64,000 nucleotides of DNA from Aquicella lusitana. GTDB lineage: Bacteria; Pseudomonadota; Gammaproteobacteria; DSM-16500. The stretch lies in assembly GCF_902459475.1 (NCBI RefSeq), contig NZ_LR699114.1:372001-436000 (forward strand). Direction: 5' to 3'. Each line of letters begins with the position of its first letter. The first letter of the stretch is position 1. The position numbers and the translations under genes are program-made. This document shows positions 44,200-53,773 of the stretch, piece by piece. The notes beneath the pieces were generated by a model, which was not told where the DNA came from, did not search any database, and saw only the letters and a program-made list of their open reading frames with translations.

Positions 44200-45368
44200 G
44201 TGAATTTAACCGGACTATTTTTTCAGGTATGCAAATCCTGACGAATCACGCATGGGCAAAAGATCAAGCGGTTGTGGTGGAAGATGAAAAGATCAAAGCC
44301 ATTATCCCTGACAATATGATTAAACATCATATGCCAGCCGCGCGTTTTGAGTTTACGGAAAATCACTATCTTGTTCCGGGATTCATCGATTTGCATATTC
44401 ATGGTGCGCATGGCAAAGATGTGATGGATGCCTCGGAAGAGGCTTTACATGTGATAAGCCGTTCACTCGCTGCCGAAGGGGTCACGGGCTTTTTACCGAC
44501 GACGCTGACAGCGTCTAGCAAACAGATTGAACGAGTGTTAAAAAACATTGCCTCAACCCCTTCACCCGCGGAAGGCGCCGCGATATTGGGCGTGCATCTG
44601 GAAGGGCCGTTTATTGCGCCATCCCGCATGGGTGCACAGCGCGGTGATGAAGTACAACTGCCCGATATAGCGCTATTGAAACAATGGCAGCATGCGGCGC
44701 AGGGGAATATCAAAGTGGTGACGCTTGCCCCCGAATTACCGGGGGCGCTGCCATTGATTGAGGCATTGCGAGACATGGATATTGTCGCATCCATCGGCCA
44801 TACCAATGCAACATACGAGGAAGTGAGCGCAGCGATTGCTGCGGGCAGCACACAGGCCACGCATTTGTTCAATGCCATGCGCGGTATGCACCAGCGCGAA
44901 CCAGGCACCGTTGCTGCGCTGCTCCTTGCGAGTGATGTGATTGTGGAACTGATAGCAGACGGCCTGCATGTTCATCCGGCCATGATCGAACTGGCTTATA
45001 AACTTAAAGGCAAGGACCGCGTCTTGCTGGTCACGGATGCCATGCGGGCCAAATGTCTTGGCGACGGACATTATGACCTGGGCGGTCAGTCTGTGCAGGC
45101 GCAATCGGGAAAAGTGACCCTGGCGAATGGAACGCTTGCCGGAAGTACGCTGCGCATGCCGGAGGCAATCCGGAACATGACACAATTTTCCAAATGCACC
45201 TTGATTGATGCTATTTACATGGCCTCACGCAATCCAGCACGCGTGCTTCGGCTTGATAACCGCAAAGGTACCATTGAAGTAGGCAATGATGCTGATCTGG
45301 TGGTGCTGAATACAGAGCTTGAGGTGGTATTGACCATGCGAGAGGGGCGGGAGATTTTTCGGGTATAA
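44196..45368 (+). CDS. nagA: N-acetylglucosamine-6-phosphate deacetylase
   Basis: The product has 390 residues, normal for NagA. The metal motif FIDLHIHGAHGKDVMD (about 64-79), the GVTGFLPTTLT block, the HLEGPFIAP metal-site Glu (about 133-141), GHTNATY, THLFNAM and TDAM are all present. It removes the acetyl group of GlcNAc-6-phosphate in cell-wall recycling or amino-sugar use. It follows the kinase with an ATGA overlap and is convergent with spoT, ending 8 bases from it. Confidence 0.97.
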   Translation: MSEFNRTIFSGMQILTNHAWAKDQAVVVEDEKIKAIIPDNMIKHHMPAARFEFTENHYLVPGFIDLHIHGAHGKDVMDASEEALHVISRSLAAEGVTGFLPTTLTASSKQIERVLKNIASTPSPAEGAAILGVHLEGPFIAPSRMGAQRGDEVQLPDIALLKQWQHAAQGNIKVVTLAPELPGALPLIEALRDMDIVASIGHTNATYEEVSAAIAAGSTQATHLFNAMRGMHQREPGTVAALLLASDVIVELIADGLHVHPAMIELAYKLKGKDRVLLVTDAMRAKCLGDGHYDLGGQSVQAQSGKVTLANGTLAGSTLRMPEAIRNMTQFSKCTLIDAIYMASRNPARVLRLDNRKGTIEVGNDADLVVLNTELEVVLTMREGREIFRV

Positions 45369-45376
45369 TGGTTTGT

Positions 45377-47551
45377 TCACATCACCGTTTCTACATGCGG
45401 TTTATGACGCAGTACGCGGATCACATCTTTGCGTTTACGGATTTTGCGCAGAATGCGTGCGAGGTGTGAGCGGTTGCGGACGGAAATAGTGACATCGACA
45501 TGAAAATGATGGCGATCGCTTTCTTCCGCGCGGATGTGTTCAATGTTGGATTCACCTTCGGAAATGGCGAGTGTGAGTGAAGCAAGACTGCCGCGTCGAT
45601 TCACCAGATCAACTTTGAGATCCACAGAAAAATCCCCTTCAATACCTTCCTGCCAGATCAAGGGAACATATTTTTCCGGGACATGATGGTATTTCTCAAT
45701 GTTAGGGCAATGCATCATGTGAACCTCGATACCTAATCCTACTTTGATGAGTCCTGCAATCTGATCACCTGGAATAGGGCGGCAGCATCGGGCAAAATTG
45801 ATCACCAGTCCTTCCGTTCCTTTTATGATAAGCGGTTGAATCACAGCCTTATCTTCGACTGCTTCCCGGCTGCCTTTTTCCGCTGTTCCTTCTTTTCTTA
45901 CCGTTTCGCCGATGAATTTCACCACCTGTTTTGCGACCAGCAAGGCAGGGCGGTTGCCAATGCCCACTTCTTCAAACAGATGGGCGATGGATTCCAGTTT
46001 TGAAGCGATGACGATCGTTTGCAGGGCAGGTTCTGAAACCTGATCCAGCGGAATGCCATAGAGCTGCAGTGCTTTTTCCACCAGCCGTCTGCCCAGTTCG
46101 ATAGATTCTTCGCGCTGTTGTTTTTTCAGGTAATGTTTAATCTTGCTGCGGGCTTTTCCCGTTACGACAAAATTGAGCCATGCCGCGTTTGGCCGTGCGC
46201 CAGGCGCCGTGATGACTTCAACCTGTTGCCCGCTGACAAGCGGGGTTGACAGTGGGGACAGACGTTTATCCAGGCGCACCGCGACGCACGTATTACCAAT
46301 ATCAGAGTGGATGGCGTAAGCAAAATCCACGGGTGTTGCGCCTGCAGGTAATTCAATGATCTGGCCCTTGGGCGTGAAAACATAGACTTCGTCAGGAAAG
46401 AGATCAATTTTTACATTCTCAATGAATTCCAGTGAATTGCGCGAGCTCTTGTCCATTTCCAGAATGCCTTTCAGCCATTCGCGTGCGCGTGATAGCGCGT
46501 CATGGAAAACTTTTTTCTCTGTTTTGTAAAGCCAGTGCGCAGCGATCCCATTCTCTGCCATTTTGTGCATTTCTTCCGTGCGTATCTGCACTTCAATAGG
46601 CACTCCATAAGGACCGAAAAGCGTCGTATGCAGGGATTGATAGCCGTTCGCTTTAGGAATGGCTATATAATCCTTGAAGCGTTGTGCGATGGGCTTATAA
46701 AGATTATGTAAAACACCGAGTACACGATAGCAGGTGTCGACTTTGTCCACGATGATACGAAAGCCGTAGACGTCCATAATTTCAGAAAAAGATAAATGCC
46801 GCTCGTGCATTTTTTTATAAATACTGTAAAGATGTTTTTCGCGACCGGAAAGTGTGGCGGAAGGAATATGGCCTTTCTTGATGCTCTCCTGAATTTGCTT
46901 GTTAATCATATCCATAATTTCACGGCGATTGCCAAGCGCCTTGGCGACGGCTTCTTTTAATACGCGGTAACGCATGGGATAAAGCGATGCAAAGCCCAAA
47001 TCTTCCAGCTCAACCCGGAAGGTGTGCATACCCAGGCGATTCGCAATGGGAGCAAAGATTTCCAGTGTTTCCTGAGAAATGCGCCTGCGTTTGTCAGGCG
47101 GCAAGCCATAGAGCGTGCGCATATTATGCAGTCGGTCAGCCAGTTTGACCAGGATAACACGGATGTCGCTCGCCATGGCCATCACCATTTTGCGAAAGTT
47201 TTCAGCTTGCGCTTGGGCGTAATTTTCAAAATGAATTTGTGTCAATTTGGTTACGCCATCAACCAGTTCAGCGACTTCATTACCAAATTTTTCTATGAGT
47301 TCCGCTTGGGTGACAGGTGTGTCCTCAACTACATCATGGAGGATGGCTGCCATGATGGTAGGCGGGTCCATGCGCATCTGTGCCAGTATTTGGGCCACTG
47401 CCACGGGGTGTGTGATATAAGGTTCGCCGGTATAGCGACTTTGGCTGCCGTGGGCTTCTTTTGCAAAAAGGTAGGCCTTTTCGATATCTGCCACCTGGGT
47501 GTGGCTAATATATTGATTTAATTCATCCCGTAATGTCTCAAATTCACCCAC
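45377..47551 (-). CDS. spoT: Bifunctional (p)ppGpp synthetase/hydrolase SpoT
   Basis: The product has 724 residues from GTG 47551, chosen because GGAG lies 6 bases upstream and the N-terminus then aligns residue for residue in length with E. coli SpoT up to YITHP. A GTG at 47563 has no ribosome site. The HD hydrolase site is intact (H72 D73 in AILHDVVEDTP). The synthetase has RFKDYIAIPK, the RXKD form of bifunctional enzymes, and GYQSLHTTLFG. TGS and ACT domains follow. It controls (p)ppGpp in response to starvation and, in this order, the switch to the transmissive phase. Confidence 0.97.
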   Translation of the reverse strand: MGEFETLRDELNQYISHTQVADIEKAYLFAKEAHGSQSRYTGEPYITHPVAVAQILAQMRMDPPTIMAAILHDVVEDTPVTQAELIEKFGNEVAELVDGVTKLTQIHFENYAQAQAENFRKMVMAMASDIRVILVKLADRLHNMRTLYGLPPDKRRRISQETLEIFAPIANRLGMHTFRVELEDLGFASLYPMRYRVLKEAVAKALGNRREIMDMINKQIQESIKKGHIPSATLSGREKHLYSIYKKMHERHLSFSEIMDVYGFRIIVDKVDTCYRVLGVLHNLYKPIAQRFKDYIAIPKANGYQSLHTTLFGPYGVPIEVQIRTEEMHKMAENGIAAHWLYKTEKKVFHDALSRAREWLKGILEMDKSSRNSLEFIENVKIDLFPDEVYVFTPKGQIIELPAGATPVDFAYAIHSDIGNTCVAVRLDKRLSPLSTPLVSGQQVEVITAPGARPNAAWLNFVVTGKARSKIKHYLKKQQREESIELGRRLVEKALQLYGIPLDQVSEPALQTIVIASKLESIAHLFEEVGIGNRPALLVAKQVVKFIGETVRKEGTAEKGSREAVEDKAVIQPLIIKGTEGLVINFARCCRPIPGDQIAGLIKVGLGIEVHMMHCPNIEKYHHVPEKYVPLIWQEGIEGDFSVDLKVDLVNRRGSLASLTLAISEGESNIEHIRAEESDRHHFHVDVTISVRNRSHLARILRKIRKRKDVIRVLRHKPHVETVM

Positions 47552-47720
47552 GCAAAGCTCCACTCAGCTATCCGGATTTAATGGCCAAAATTTACTATGA
47601 TACTCTTTTTATTATGGATTGTCGGTGACAAGTTCGCTACTTAAAATGCTGCATTTAAGAACAAATTGCAGGAAGTGTCTTATAATTATAATGAAAAAGT
47701 AGAGGAATGAAGGAGGTCTT

Positions 47721-48059
47721 ATGTGGTGCGGAAAATGCAAACGATCAGGGTCATTGTGTCCCGTTTCGTTTGGTTTGGCTTGGGGCATTGTGATTGGTTT
47801 GTTTATGGCAGGCTATGCCTGGATAGCATGGTTATCGGGTTATGGCACAGCAGTGGTCGATCAATATGCCGTATTTTACTATGGCTATGAAGCAACTTTT
47901 CTAGGCGGTATTATCGGAGGCTTCTGGGGCCTAGTAGTAGGGTTTTTGTTCGGGTTTTTCATCGCACTGTTTTATGACTTGATTGCTTGCTGTTGCAAGG
48001 CAAAGTGCTGCAAGCCATCAGAAGGGTCTGATGAATGCTGCAAGCCATCAGATAAGTAA
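47721..48059 (+). CDS. Small Gly-rich two-helix membrane protein with CCKPS repeats
   Basis: The product has 112 residues. Two transmembrane segments (about 15-38 and 58-85) are rich in Gly and aromatic residues. The cytoplasmic ends carry Cys motifs: CGKC at the N-terminus and CCCKAKCCKPSEGSDECCKPSDK at the C-terminus, in which CCKPS occurs twice. Similar small proteins in related bacteria are sometimes labelled phage holin, but there is no phage gene here. The cysteine clusters suggest metal binding, which is inference. GGAGG precedes ATG 47721. Confidence 0.7.
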   Translation: MWCGKCKRSGSLCPVSFGLAWGIVIGLFMAGYAWIAWLSGYGTAVVDQYAVFYYGYEATFLGGIIGGFWGLVVGFLFGFFIALFYDLIACCCKAKCCKPSEGSDECCKPSDK

Positions 48060-48117
48060 GGTACAGAAAACAAATAAAAATTAGATTTGATCTTTCTGTG
48101 ACCCTTCGTTACCATCC

Positions 48118-48657
48118 ATGAATATGTGGAAACGTCATTTATCGCCAAAAAAGCGGATTACATTACTAATAGGACAATTTGTCGTTCTCGTTATATGCAT
48201 AGGTTATATCGAGTATTTTTACACAACCCGCCTTCTACCAGATAAACGCGCACAAGCTGTTTTTAATTCTGCCGATTGTTTCCTTGTCAGTAAAAAACTC
48301 AATACCCGAAATTATCCCAAGCATGTTTATCGTGCAGATTTTCTGGTGAGTTATAACGTTAATAATGTGCAATATAATCGTTGGGCTTTTGGCAACGGAA
48401 TGGATCGCTCATTTAGTGAAAGCAAAGGGGAACAGGAAGCTATCTTGGCCCGGTATGAAGTCGGCAAAACGTATCAATGCTGGTATGACCCGGAAGATCC
48501 TCAGCTGGTTGTGCTTGTCATGCGCCATGATTGGAGAGTGACATTCCCCTTGATTCTGCCTGCTGTTGTTGCTGTAATCATGCTCTATTATTTTCTGACA
48601 AATGCAGTTGGCTTAATGGGTATGATGGGAACAGTGATATCAAAACGGAAAAAGTAA
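48118..48657 (+). CDS. DUF3592-like membrane protein
   Basis: The product has 179 residues: a transmembrane helix (about 16-36), an extracytoplasmic beta-rich part (about 50-135) with YDPEDPQLVVL, and a second helix (about 140-162). The YEVGKTYQCWYDPEDPQ segment is the recognisable core of DUF3592, a family of unknown function. It is not clearly coupled to its neighbours; ridA begins 5 bases after its stop. Confidence 0.7.
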   Translation: MNMWKRHLSPKKRITLLIGQFVVLVICIGYIEYFYTTRLLPDKRAQAVFNSADCFLVSKKLNTRNYPKHVYRADFLVSYNVNNVQYNRWAFGNGMDRSFSESKGEQEAILARYEVGKTYQCWYDPEDPQLVVLVMRHDWRVTFPLILPAVVAVIMLYYFLTNAVGLMGMMGTVISKRKK

Positions 48658-48662
48658 GCAAT

Positions 48663-49043
48663 ATGAAAAACAAAATCCAGGCAGATCAGGCCCCCCAGGC
48701 AATCGGGCCTTATTCACAGGCAATTAGAACAGGGAATGTAGTTTACTTTTCAGGCCAGATTCCACTTGATCCCAACACGATGGCACTGGTTGCCGATGAC
48801 TTTGCCAAACAGGCCACTCAGGTATTTGCCAATCTCGTTGAAGTATGCAAAGCGGCGGGCGGCAGTCTGGAGGCGATTGTAAAGCTCACTATATACCTGA
48901 CGGACCTTGCTCATTTTCCTATCGTGAACGAAGTAATGATGCAATTTTTCAGTGAACCTTATCCCGCCCGTACCACGCTGCAAGTTTCTGCTCTGCCCAA
49001 GAATGCGCAAATTGAAATTGAAGCAATAATGGTGATGGAATAG
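48663..49043 (+). CDS. ridA: Reactive intermediate/imine deaminase RidA
   Basis: The product has 126 residues from ATG 48663. The family signature blocks are APQAIGPYSQAI, VYFSGQIPLDP, QVFANLVEVCKAAG and the C-terminal PYPARTTLQVSALPKNAQIEIEAIM with the catalytic Arg. RidA hydrolyses enamine/imine intermediates released by PLP enzymes such as IlvA. In enteric and other gamma-proteobacteria RidA-like genes often lie near spoT, as here. The frame continues upstream into the previous gene but the ATG fits the family start. Confidence 0.97.
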   Translation: MKNKIQADQAPQAIGPYSQAIRTGNVVYFSGQIPLDPNTMALVADDFAKQATQVFANLVEVCKAAGGSLEAIVKLTIYLTDLAHFPIVNEVMMQFFSEPYPARTTLQVSALPKNAQIEIEAIMVME

Positions 49044-49100
49044 CGAGCCTGCTTTTCTTCCTGCATGTCACTCTCTGCAAATCACTCTGTGCTTTACTTT

Positions 49101-49239
49101 GTCATCCCCACACTGCCCACTCTCTGTCATCCCGCACTTGCCTCTCTGTCATCCCGCATTTGTTGCGGGATCCGGTATCAAAAAATAAAGGAATACATTA
49201 TGTTTTACACACCAGCCCCCGCAACAAGTGCGGGGTGAC
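49101..49239. repeat. R2 palindrome copy b, with extra left arms
   Basis: GTCATCCCGCATTTGTTGCGGG (49148-49169, one change from the others) faces its complement ending GGGGTGAC at 49239. Partial left arms beginning GTCATCCC sit at 49101 and 49126. GATCCGGTATCAAAAAATAA follows the left arm as in copy a. Confidence 0.75.
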
Positions 49240-49254
49240 AAGGATTAAAGTGCG

Positions 49255-49349
49255 GTGCCAAGGAACAAAGAGAGTGACAAGGAACAAAGAGAGTGACAAG
49301 GAACAAAGAGAGTGACAAGGAGCAAAGAGAGTGACAAGGAGCAAAGAGG
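49255..49349 (+). repeat. Five tandem copies of a 19-base unit
   Basis: The unit GTGACAAGGAACAAAGAGA occurs five times head to tail (49255, 49274, 49293, 49312, 49331). The first has GTGCC, and the last two have AGC for AAC. The unit resembles the outer end of the adjacent R2 palindrome (GGGGTGACAAGG), so it probably arose by slippage from it. Confidence 0.9.
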
Positions 49350-49373
49350 CTGTCAAAGAATAACCGTTTTACC

Positions 49374-50810
49374 TCATTTATTCGTCGCCACATTGCTGGT
49401 ATGACCGACTTTACTGTTATCACCCAGCATATACATAGTGCGTAGAATTTTGATGGCTTCAAATAGTTGAAAATCTTCCTGGGCCAACAAGATATCATTG
49501 CGGCTTAACGCTGCGGGATTGGGTTGATTGCTGGTGGTTCCCGAGGTCAGATGGTTTTTGAGTTGATATTCCTTAATCGGCTCAAGCATCGCAATGTCTT
49601 CATCGGATTTGTTTTTTATTACTTTCAAATCTTCCACGTGCACATCAGGAATAATACCCACATTTTGGATCACGCGTCCTGAAGGAGTGTGGTAAAGGGC
49701 AGTGGTAAGTTTAAGCGCGTGTGTTTTATCCAGTGGTATGACAGTCTGCACAGAGCCTTTGCCAAAACTGGTGGTTCCTACAATCAATGCCCGTCTGTAA
49801 TCTTGCAAGGCACCGGCGACAATTTCGGAAGCAGAAGCGGATCCGCCATTTATCAGGACAACGATGGGTGCACCATTTAAAATATCATTGCCGTTGGCTT
49901 TAGCGCTGTACTGCGCTTCAGGCAGCCTGCCTTCCGTGTAGACAATGAGATTTTTATGCTTGTTATTGAGGTTCTTGCTGTCAAGAAAACTATCGACGAT
50001 TTGTACGGCTGTTTCCAGCAGGCCGCCCGGATTATTGCGTAAGTCTAGAATGATGCCATGCAACTGGCCGCGATTTTTATTTTTTAAATCCTGAATGGCA
50101 TCGCGCATCAGCTTTGCAGTCGGTTCCTGAAACTGGGTGATGCGTATATAACCAAAGTTGTCATCGAGCATTTTGCTTTTAACACTGGCGATGCGAATGG
50201 TCTGACGCGTAAGCTTGAAAGTCAGCGGTAATTTTTCGCCCTTGCGCAAGACTGTCAATATGACTTGCGAACCGGATTTGCCGCGCATTTTTTCAACGGC
50301 TTCCTGCAGTGTCATTTCACTGACGAGTTTGCCATCAATGGCGACAATATAATCTCCCGCTTTGATGCCCGCTTTAGCAGCAGGCGTATCATCCATTGGC
50401 GTGACAATTTTAAGGATGCCAAATTCCGGTGTGACTTCAATGCCAACGCCGCCGAATTCGCCACTGGTTGTCATCAACAGTGTTTTGTAAGCTTCTTTAT
50501 CCAGATATTCAGAGTGCGGATCAAGCCCGCTCACCATACCGCGAATAGCGTCATCCAGTAAAGAACGATCGCCAATAGGCTGCACATAAAAGTCTTTAAT
50601 CAGGACGATGGTATTCGTAAAGCGATTAATATCATCATCGCTCACGCCCTGATTTTTTTCATCAGAAGTGGTTTTGGTGTCTTTGTTTTTTATATCAGCC
50701 GCTATCGTCTGGGTGCTGGAAACAGGAGATGTTTGGGCAATCGAAGAAGGGCCAACAAAAACAAAAGCCATAGAAATAAAAATAACTAAGATAAAGGTAC
50801 GAATGTTCAT
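49374..50810 (-). CDS. ctpA: S41 family carboxy-terminal processing protease
   Basis: The product has 478 residues. After a signal peptide (about 1-26) come an N-terminal helical region, a PDZ domain (about 100-185; FGGVGIEV...AGIKAGDYIVAIDGK) and the S41 catalytic domain with the nucleophile in GGSASASEIVAGAL and the catalytic Lys in GTTSFGKGSVQTVIPL. It cleaves periplasmic proteins, and LRNNPGGLL is its usual core strand. It follows gpmI on the same strand by 52 bases, a common arrangement in gamma-proteobacteria. Confidence 0.95.
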   Translation of the reverse strand: MNIRTFILVIFISMAFVFVGPSSIAQTSPVSSTQTIAADIKNKDTKTTSDEKNQGVSDDDINRFTNTIVLIKDFYVQPIGDRSLLDDAIRGMVSGLDPHSEYLDKEAYKTLLMTTSGEFGGVGIEVTPEFGILKIVTPMDDTPAAKAGIKAGDYIVAIDGKLVSEMTLQEAVEKMRGKSGSQVILTVLRKGEKLPLTFKLTRQTIRIASVKSKMLDDNFGYIRITQFQEPTAKLMRDAIQDLKNKNRGQLHGIILDLRNNPGGLLETAVQIVDSFLDSKNLNNKHKNLIVYTEGRLPEAQYSAKANGNDILNGAPIVVLINGGSASASEIVAGALQDYRRALIVGTTSFGKGSVQTVIPLDKTHALKLTTALYHTPSGRVIQNVGIIPDVHVEDLKVIKNKSDEDIAMLEPIKEYQLKNHLTSGTTSNQPNPAALSRNDILLAQEDFQLFEAIKILRTMYMLGDNSKVGHTSNVATNK

Positions 50811-50862
50811 CAGGGATGTTCCCCTTCTCTAGTTATTATAAGTATAGCACCTTGTCTTTTCG

Positions 50863-52416
50863 TTATACTAATTTGATGATGGACTCCCCCGTCATTTCGC
50901 TAGGTTTTCGTAGACCCATCAGATAGAGCAGAGTAGGGGCAATATCCGATAATTTCCCATCGTATTTGACGATTTCAGCCGGACGGCCTACATAAATAAA
51001 GGGGACTGGATCCGCAGTGTGTGCTGTATGTGGTTGATTAGTTTTGTAATCAAACATTTGTTCGGCATTGCCATGATCAGCCGTGATAATCGCTTCCCCT
51101 CCCGCTTCGCGAAGGGTTTTGATGATCTTGCCCAGGCATTGATCAATTGTTTCAATGGCTTTCACCGTCGCTTCAAAGTTGCCTGTATGTCCAACCATAT
51201 CAGGGTTGGCAAAATTGCACACTATCACATCATATTGGCCCGTTTTGATTTCATTCACTAAGCGCTCGGTGAGCTCTGGCGCGCTCATTTCAGGCTGCAG
51301 GTCATAAGTGGCTACTTTAGGGGAGGGTATTAATATGCGATCTTCGCCCGGATAAGGTGGTTCCACGCCGCCATTAAAGAAAAAAGTCACATGCGCGTAC
51401 TTTTCTGTTTCGGCAATGCGCAATTGTTTGAAACCCTGATGGCTCAGGCATTCGGCGAGAATGTGATTGAGTGGTTGCGGGGGGAAAGCAACCGGCGTGC
51501 TGAAACGGCTGTCATATTCTGATAAAGAAACAAACTGACCAAGATGAGGCCATTTTTCGCGGACGAAGCCATGGAAATCAGCATCAATAAATGCCTGGGT
51601 AATTTCACGCGCCCGGTCGGCACGGAAGTTCATGAAAAGAAGGACGTCACCATCATTCATGGTAACCGGCGGCGCATCCGCTGGATGAATGCTGGTGGCA
51701 TGAACAAATTCATCGCTTTCGCCTCGCAGATAAGCAAGTTCTAGTCCTTCAATGGCTGTAGTGGCATGAAAATCTGCCTTGCCTTGCACCATCAGGTCAT
51801 AGGCTGGGTGAATGCGTTCCCAACGTTTATCTCGGTCCATCGCATAATAGCGCCCAATCAATGAAACAATTCGCCCGCATTGTACTTCGCGGCATACGGC
51901 ATCAAGCGCAAGCAGTGACGATTTGGCGCTCCTCGGCGGGGTATCGCGCCCGTCCAAAAAGGCATGGATATAGAGTGATGGCAGGTTTAATTTTGCGGCG
52001 AGCCTAACCACGGCCTGAATATGGCGCTCATGGCTGTGGACACCGCCTGCGGAGAGCAAGCCCATTAAATGAACAGCTTTTTGGGTCTTTTTTGCCTGGT
52101 TTATAGCGTTAACAAGGACTGCATTCTGAAAAAAATCCCCGGTTTCTATGGCGAGATCGATGCGTGTTAAGTCCTGGTGCACGATACGGCCTGCACCCAT
52201 ATTTAAATGGCCCACTTCTGAATTGCCCATCTGGCCTTCCGGTAGCCCCACACAGCGGCCGGACCCTGAGATGAGGGTGTGTGCACAGGTTTGCCATAGT
52301 CGGTCCCAGTGAGGTTTGTGCGCGGCGGCAATGGCATTGGCATCGGTTTGTTCTCGGTAACCAAAGCCGTCGAGGATAATGAGAGCAAGGGGTTTAGGTC
52401 GGGGTATCTTCGTCAT
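50863..52416 (-). CDS. gpmI: Cofactor-independent phosphoglycerate mutase
   Basis: The product has 517 residues, the normal size. Metal and catalytic motifs: [11 protein letters not shown] near the start, [25 protein letters not shown] (Ser nucleophile in GNSEVGH), [30 protein letters not shown] and the C-terminal [11 protein letters not shown]. It interconverts 3- and 2-phosphoglycerate in glycolysis with manganese. Likely first gene of gpmI-ctpA. Confidence 0.98.
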   Translation of the reverse strand: MTKIPRPKPLALIILDGFGYREQTDANAIAAAHKPHWDRLWQTCAHTLISGSGRCVGLPEGQMGNSEVGHLNMGAGRIVHQDLTRIDLAIETGDFFQNAVLVNAINQAKKTQKAVHLMGLLSAGGVHSHERHIQAVVRLAAKLNLPSLYIHAFLDGRDTPPRSAKSSLLALDAVCREVQCGRIVSLIGRYYAMDRDKRWERIHPAYDLMVQGKADFHATTAIEGLELAYLRGESDEFVHATSIHPADAPPVTMNDGDVLLFMNFRADRAREITQAFIDADFHGFVREKWPHLGQFVSLSEYDSRFSTPVAFPPQPLNHILAECLSHQGFKQLRIAETEKYAHVTFFFNGGVEPPYPGEDRILIPSPKVATYDLQPEMSAPELTERLVNEIKTGQYDVIVCNFANPDMVGHTGNFEATVKAIETIDQCLGKIIKTLREAGGEAIITADHGNAEQMFDYKTNQPHTAHTADPVPFIYVGRPAEIVKYDGKLSDIAPTLLYLMGLRKPSEMTGESIIKLV

Positions 52417-52742
52417 AAATACTTCTTGTTACGCTAATAGGCTAATGATGATCTGCGCAGCTAGGCGCACCGTTTGATTTTTGGGAGGTTACATTATTTA
52501 GCAAAGTTGGCTTTTTGCAAATAGAGAATTCATTCCTTTATGATGTTGACAAGAGAATACCTGCCTCTGTGCCTTCACGGATGACAATAAGCATCCCTCA
52601 TCCGCCCTTCGGGCACCTTCTCCCACAAGGGGAGAAGGATAAGGATTTTAAATTCCTAGAACGGACCTTCTATGATCTTAAGCGGGACATTTTTTGGGGA
52701 TGGCGTTAAAATAAATTTTTAGCACATGTTTAGGATTGCGTT
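52417..52742. other. Gene-free stretch between gpmI and mlaA with a lone R4 arm
   Basis: No coding frame is supported. It separates divergent genes and so should hold both promoters. One REP-like R4 arm is at 52595-52641. Confidence 0.7.
52595..52641. repeat. Lone R4 arm (REP-like), same sequence as the DUF559 element ends
   Basis: This 46-base stretch, CCCTCATCCGCCC...GGGGAGAAGGAT, matches the arms at 34900 and 35302. There is no partner arm or DUF559 gene nearby. It can form the same two hairpins. Confidence 0.85.
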
Positions 52743-53693
52743 ATGAACGATAAAAAACAAAAAAGGTCAAAATTACTTGCTCCAGCTCTCATGATTGCCA
52801 TTATCTCAGGTGTGCACTGCTCACCCGGTTATGCTGAAACTGTCGTTAATCCGGATACAAGTGTTAATAGCTCAGATTCTTCTGCTAGCGCAGACACTGC
52901 TACCACTACAGCGAATAATAAAGATCCTCTCGAGCGCTTTAACCGCGTTATGTTTACGTTTAATGATAAACTGGACCAGTTTATTCTAAAGCCGGTCGCC
53001 ACCGTCTATAACAAGATCATGCCCAAGCCCTTGAATAAGGGAATTCATAATTTTTTTAATAACATAGGCGAGCTGCCCACCATTGCGAACGATGTGTTAC
53101 AGCTTAATTTTTATCAAGCAAGTAATGATTTCTGGCGTTTTGGCGTTAACACGACAGTGGGAATTTTAGGCTTTTTTGATGTCGCCTCACGCATCAACCT
53201 GAAATATTATTCCAACGATTTTGGCTTGACCCTGGCGGCTTGGGGTTACAAAAGTTCAAATTATCTTGTCTTGCCATTTTTCGGCCCAAGCACGATACGC
53301 GATGGTATAGGCTTGCCCGTCGATTATTTTGCCTTTTCTGTTTACCCTTACATCGAGCCTGACTCTACGCGTTATGCAGTATACGCGCTGGGCGCGGTTG
53401 ATCGCAGGGCGCAGCTTTTGAAATTCGAATCTGTCATGGAAGAGGCTGCACTGGACAAATATGTGTTTGTGCGTAATGCCTATCTGCAGCGCCGTTCTTA
53501 TCAAATTGAGCAGAATAAGCAGCGAGGCTATCAATACCAGGCGGATCAGCAGGAAGAGACGCCTCTTATCACTTCCGCCGCGGCGGTTTCTCCAATGGCT
53601 GACGTTGAATCACAAGCGGATACCTCAACCCAAAAGGCAGGATCAACGCCAAAGACGGGATCAGAGCAAGAAGCTGAATCAATAGCACAATAA
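52743..53693 (+). CDS. mlaA: MlaA/VacJ family outer-membrane lipid-asymmetry protein
   Basis: The product has 316 residues. The N-terminal signal (about 1-31) ends near VHCSPGYAET; Cys26 follows Val-His, a poor lipobox, so lipidation is uncertain. The MlaA core starts DPLERFNRVMFTFNDKLDQFILKP (about 61-84) and continues through VATVYNKIMP, GELPTIANDVLQ, DFWRFGVNTTVGILGFFDVA, LPFFGPSTIRDG and YAVYALGAVDRRAQLL. MlaA removes mislocalised phospholipid from the outer leaflet. The Glu/Ser/Gln-rich C-terminal tail is longer than usual. Confidence 0.93.
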   Translation: MNDKKQKRSKLLAPALMIAIISGVHCSPGYAETVVNPDTSVNSSDSSASADTATTTANNKDPLERFNRVMFTFNDKLDQFILKPVATVYNKIMPKPLNKGIHNFFNNIGELPTIANDVLQLNFYQASNDFWRFGVNTTVGILGFFDVASRINLKYYSNDFGLTLAAWGYKSSNYLVLPFFGPSTIRDGIGLPVDYFAFSVYPYIEPDSTRYAVYALGAVDRRAQLLKFESVMEEAALDKYVFVRNAYLQRRSYQIEQNKQRGYQYQADQQEETPLITSAAAVSPMADVESQADTSTQKAGSTPKTGSEQEAESIAQ

Positions 53694-53773
53694 TCATTCT
53701 GATCAATCATCTTGCAAGGCGCTATGCTATGCTTATAAGAGAGAGTTACCTCCTGTCTAAGAGGGGTAGTGTG

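Larger units (their letters stand above)
49044..49373. other. Gene-free stretch of repeats between ridA and ctpA
   Basis: No coding frame is supported. The stretch holds partial R2 arms (49101, 49125), an R2 palindrome (49148-49239) and five tandem 19-base repeats (49255-49349). It separates the convergent ridA and ctpA genes. Confidence 0.75.

Noticed and set aside
47552..47563. GTG 47563 as the spoT start
   Set aside because: It lacks a ribosome site, while GTG 47551 has GGAG 6 bases upstream and gives the length seen in E. coli SpoT.
47721..48059. Phage holin
   Set aside because: Two-helix topology alone is not evidence and there are no other phage genes nearby.
49255..49349. CRISPR array
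   Set aside because: The 19-base units abut with no spacers, and there are no cas genes.
49205..49498. 97-codon minus-strand frame
   Set aside because: It reads through an R2 palindrome and the tandem array and overlaps the ctpA 3' end; the repetitive SLCSL sequence is a product of the 19-base repeat.
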